The notes under the pieces: generated by a model
Databases searched by the model: none
What the model was told of the DNA's origin: nothing
The model's input: only the letters and a program-made list of their open reading frames with translations
Translations under genes and position numbers: made by a program
DNA from: Odoribacter lunatus
Lineage (GTDB): Bacteria; Bacteroidota; Bacteroidia; Bacteroidales; Marinifilaceae
Direction: 5' to 3'
Assembly: GCF_943193135.1 (NCBI RefSeq)
Contig: NZ_CALPCZ010000003.1
Span: forward strand, 1 to 64,000
DNA: 64,000 bases
Part shown: piece after piece, positions 62,756-64,000 of the stretch
Position numbering within the stretch: the stretch's first letter is position 1
Layout of the letters: every line of letters begins with the position of its first letter

Positions 62756-63976
62756 ATGACAATGCAACGAACCTATTTTTCGATTCTCTTCTTTATCAGA
62801 AGGACAAGATTGTTGAAGAACGGCGAAGCCCCTATCGGACTGCGCATTACCATGAACGGGCGGCGTGCCGAACTTCAGCTTGGACGGAGCGTTGACGCGA
62901 TGCGCTGGAACGCTCAACGAGGCTGTGCTGTCGGCAAAGACCGGAAGACTTTGGAGTTGAACCAGTATCTGGAAGTTATCCGCACCAAAATCTATCAACT
63001 CTACCGGGAACTGCTGGAGACGGGCAAACCCATTACCGCCGAAATACTTAAGCGTCGGTTCAACGGAGAGGGCGATACTCCCAGAATGCTTCTGGAGGTC
63101 TTTCGCGAGCACAACCGGAAGTATCGTGAACTGCTGGGGAAGGATTATGTGAAAGGCACCGTCCTCCGGTATGAACGCACCGTCCGTTATCTGGAAGAGC
63201 TGCTCCAGATGAAATACAACCGCACAGACATTCCATTACGGGAAATAACCCCTGCTTTTGTCCTGGAATTTGAACACTTCATAAAAGTGAGCAAGGGATG
63301 TGCCCAGAATGCGACGGTCAAATACCTCAAAAATCTCAAAAAGGTAATCCGTCTTGCCTTGACAAACAAATGGATGAGCGACGACCCTTTTCAGGAAATG
63401 CGTTTCCACCAGACACAGAGCAACCGAGACTTTCTGACGGAGGAGGAATTACACAAACTCATCAGTAAGGATTTTGATATTCCGCGTCTGGAGATAGTTC
63501 GCGATATCTTTGTATTCTGTTGTTTGACCGGGCTGGCTTTTACCGACGTACAGCACCTGACGCCGTTTCATATTTCACGTGACAATACGGGCAGCTATTG
63601 GATACGCAAGCCCCGTGAAAAGACGAACAATATGTGCAACATCCCCCTGCTTGACATTCCGCGGATGCTTGTGGAGAAATACAGCTCACATCCGGAGTGT
63701 TCTCGGAAAGGAGCCGTCTTTCCCGTACCCTCTAACCAGCGTATGAACAGCTATCTGAAGGAGATTGCCGATATTTGCGGCATAAACAAATCCATCAGCT
63801 CGCACGTTGCCCGTCATACCTTTGCTTGTGTGGCGCTCGCTAACAAGGTTTCCATGGAATCCATCGCCAAAATGCTTGGTCATTCCGACATCCGTACGAC
63901 CAAGATATATGCCAGGTTGATGGACAAGACAGTGGCGGAAGAAATGGATGTGTTACGTCAAAAATTCAGCGTATGA
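62756..63976 (+). CDS. Tyrosine recombinase/integrase of a tRNA-Lys-linked element
   Basis: 406 residues. An N-terminal arm-binding region (IGLRITMNGRRAELQLGRSVDAMRW) precedes a SAM-like domain (about 110-215) and the catalytic domain. HVARHTFA (H350, R353), MLGHSDIRTTKIYAR (H376, nucleophile Y385) are present. Box I reads TGLAFTDVQHL, with Ala where many recombinases have Arg, a change also known from the CTnDOT integrase group. A textbook AGGAGG lies 6 bases before the ATG, unusual for this genome, and base composition is GC-richer than the neighbours. The gene sits 240 bases after tRNA-Lys and looks like the leading gene of an integrated element continuing past the window. Confidence 0.9.
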   Translation: MTMQRTYFSILFFIRRTRLLKNGEAPIGLRITMNGRRAELQLGRSVDAMRWNAQRGCAVGKDRKTLELNQYLEVIRTKIYQLYRELLETGKPITAEILKRRFNGEGDTPRMLLEVFREHNRKYRELLGKDYVKGTVLRYERTVRYLEELLQMKYNRTDIPLREITPAFVLEFEHFIKVSKGCAQNATVKYLKNLKKVIRLALTNKWMSDDPFQEMRFHQTQSNRDFLTEEELHKLISKDFDIPRLEIVRDIFVFCCLTGLAFTDVQHLTPFHISRDNTGSYWIRKPREKTNNMCNIPLLDIPRMLVEKYSSHPECSRKGAVFPVPSNQRMNSYLKEIADICGINKSISSHVARHTFACVALANKVSMESIAKMLGHSDIRTTKIYARLMDKTVAEEMDVLRQKFSV

Positions 63977-64000
63977 ACCGAGGAATCATTACAATCAGCG

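Noticed and set aside
62756-63976. This recombinase as the invertase for the three promoter switches
   Set aside because: Its place next to tRNA-Lys and its foreign sequence signals fit an element integrase; no copy of the 25-bp site is near it. Not excluded, but unsupported.

Overview
The window reads as a chromosomal segment of a gut-type Bacteroidales bacterium. Three SusC/SusD pairs, a succinate-to-propionate Na+ decarboxylase operon, a DUF3127 protein and promoters of the Bacteroidetes form (TTTG, about 19 nt, TAnnTTTG) all point that way. An Odoribacter- or Butyricimonas-like genus is only a guess; nothing seen here fixes it.

Layout. 1-8.3 kb: SusC/SusD locus 1 followed by a membrane protein (DUF6057-like) and a beta-propeller lipoprotein with a CxxCH motif. 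8.3-13.8 kb: SusC/SusD locus 2, which has no such partners. 13.9-18.8 kb (minus strand): a five-gene heterodisulfide-reductase-like electron-transfer cluster, with a rubrerythrin gene facing away from it at 19.0 kb. 19.7-25 kb: a PorE-like OmpA protein, biotin ligase and a transglutaminase-like lipoprotein. 25-32 kb: a DUF4143 ATPase, topoisomerase IV (parE-parC), shikimate kinase and a nitroreductase. 32-38.5 kb (minus): mnmD, threonine aldolase and the methylmalonyl-CoA epimerase/decarboxylase operon. 38.7-44.2 kb: a small membrane protein, an alpha-L-fucosidase, an Xaa-Pro aminopeptidase, a CvfB-like S1 protein and DUF3127. 44.2-56.5 kb: SusC/SusD locus 3, with a second copy of the DUF6057/CxxCH pair plus GH29 and GH3 enzymes. 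56.5-62.3 kb: two FKBP isomerases, lolD, tex, a cysteine-cluster protein and an HhH protein. 62.4-64 kb: tRNA-Lys followed by a tyrosine recombinase that probably opens an integrated element running off the window.

The most interesting signal is a family of three DNA-inversion switches, one upstream of each susC (53-351, 8404-8705, 44292-44590). Each has a 249-252 bp promoter-bearing segment between two inverted 25-bp sites. A site is two 11-bp half-sites around a 3-nt centre. The centre is the same in both arms of a locus (TAT, GGT or GCT in left-arm reading) but differs between loci, as expected if each switch recombines only with itself. The promoter inside points away from susC at loci 1 and 2 (OFF as sequenced) and toward susC at locus 3 (ON), where the matching segment is inverted relative to locus 1. 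Promoter inversion ahead of SusC/SusD genes is known in Bacteroides fragilis; this three-member set with locus-specific centres may be undescribed. No convincing invertase gene lies in the window.

How the genes fit together: the SusC/SusD systems import glycans, and locus 3 with its fucosidase and GH3 enzyme suggests fucosylated host or plant glycans. Fermentation to propionate uses the biotin-dependent Na+-pumping decarboxylase, whose carrier would be charged by the BirA encoded at 21.5 kb. The Hdr-like cluster with rubrerythrin points to anaerobic thiol/quinone electron transfer and oxygen protection.
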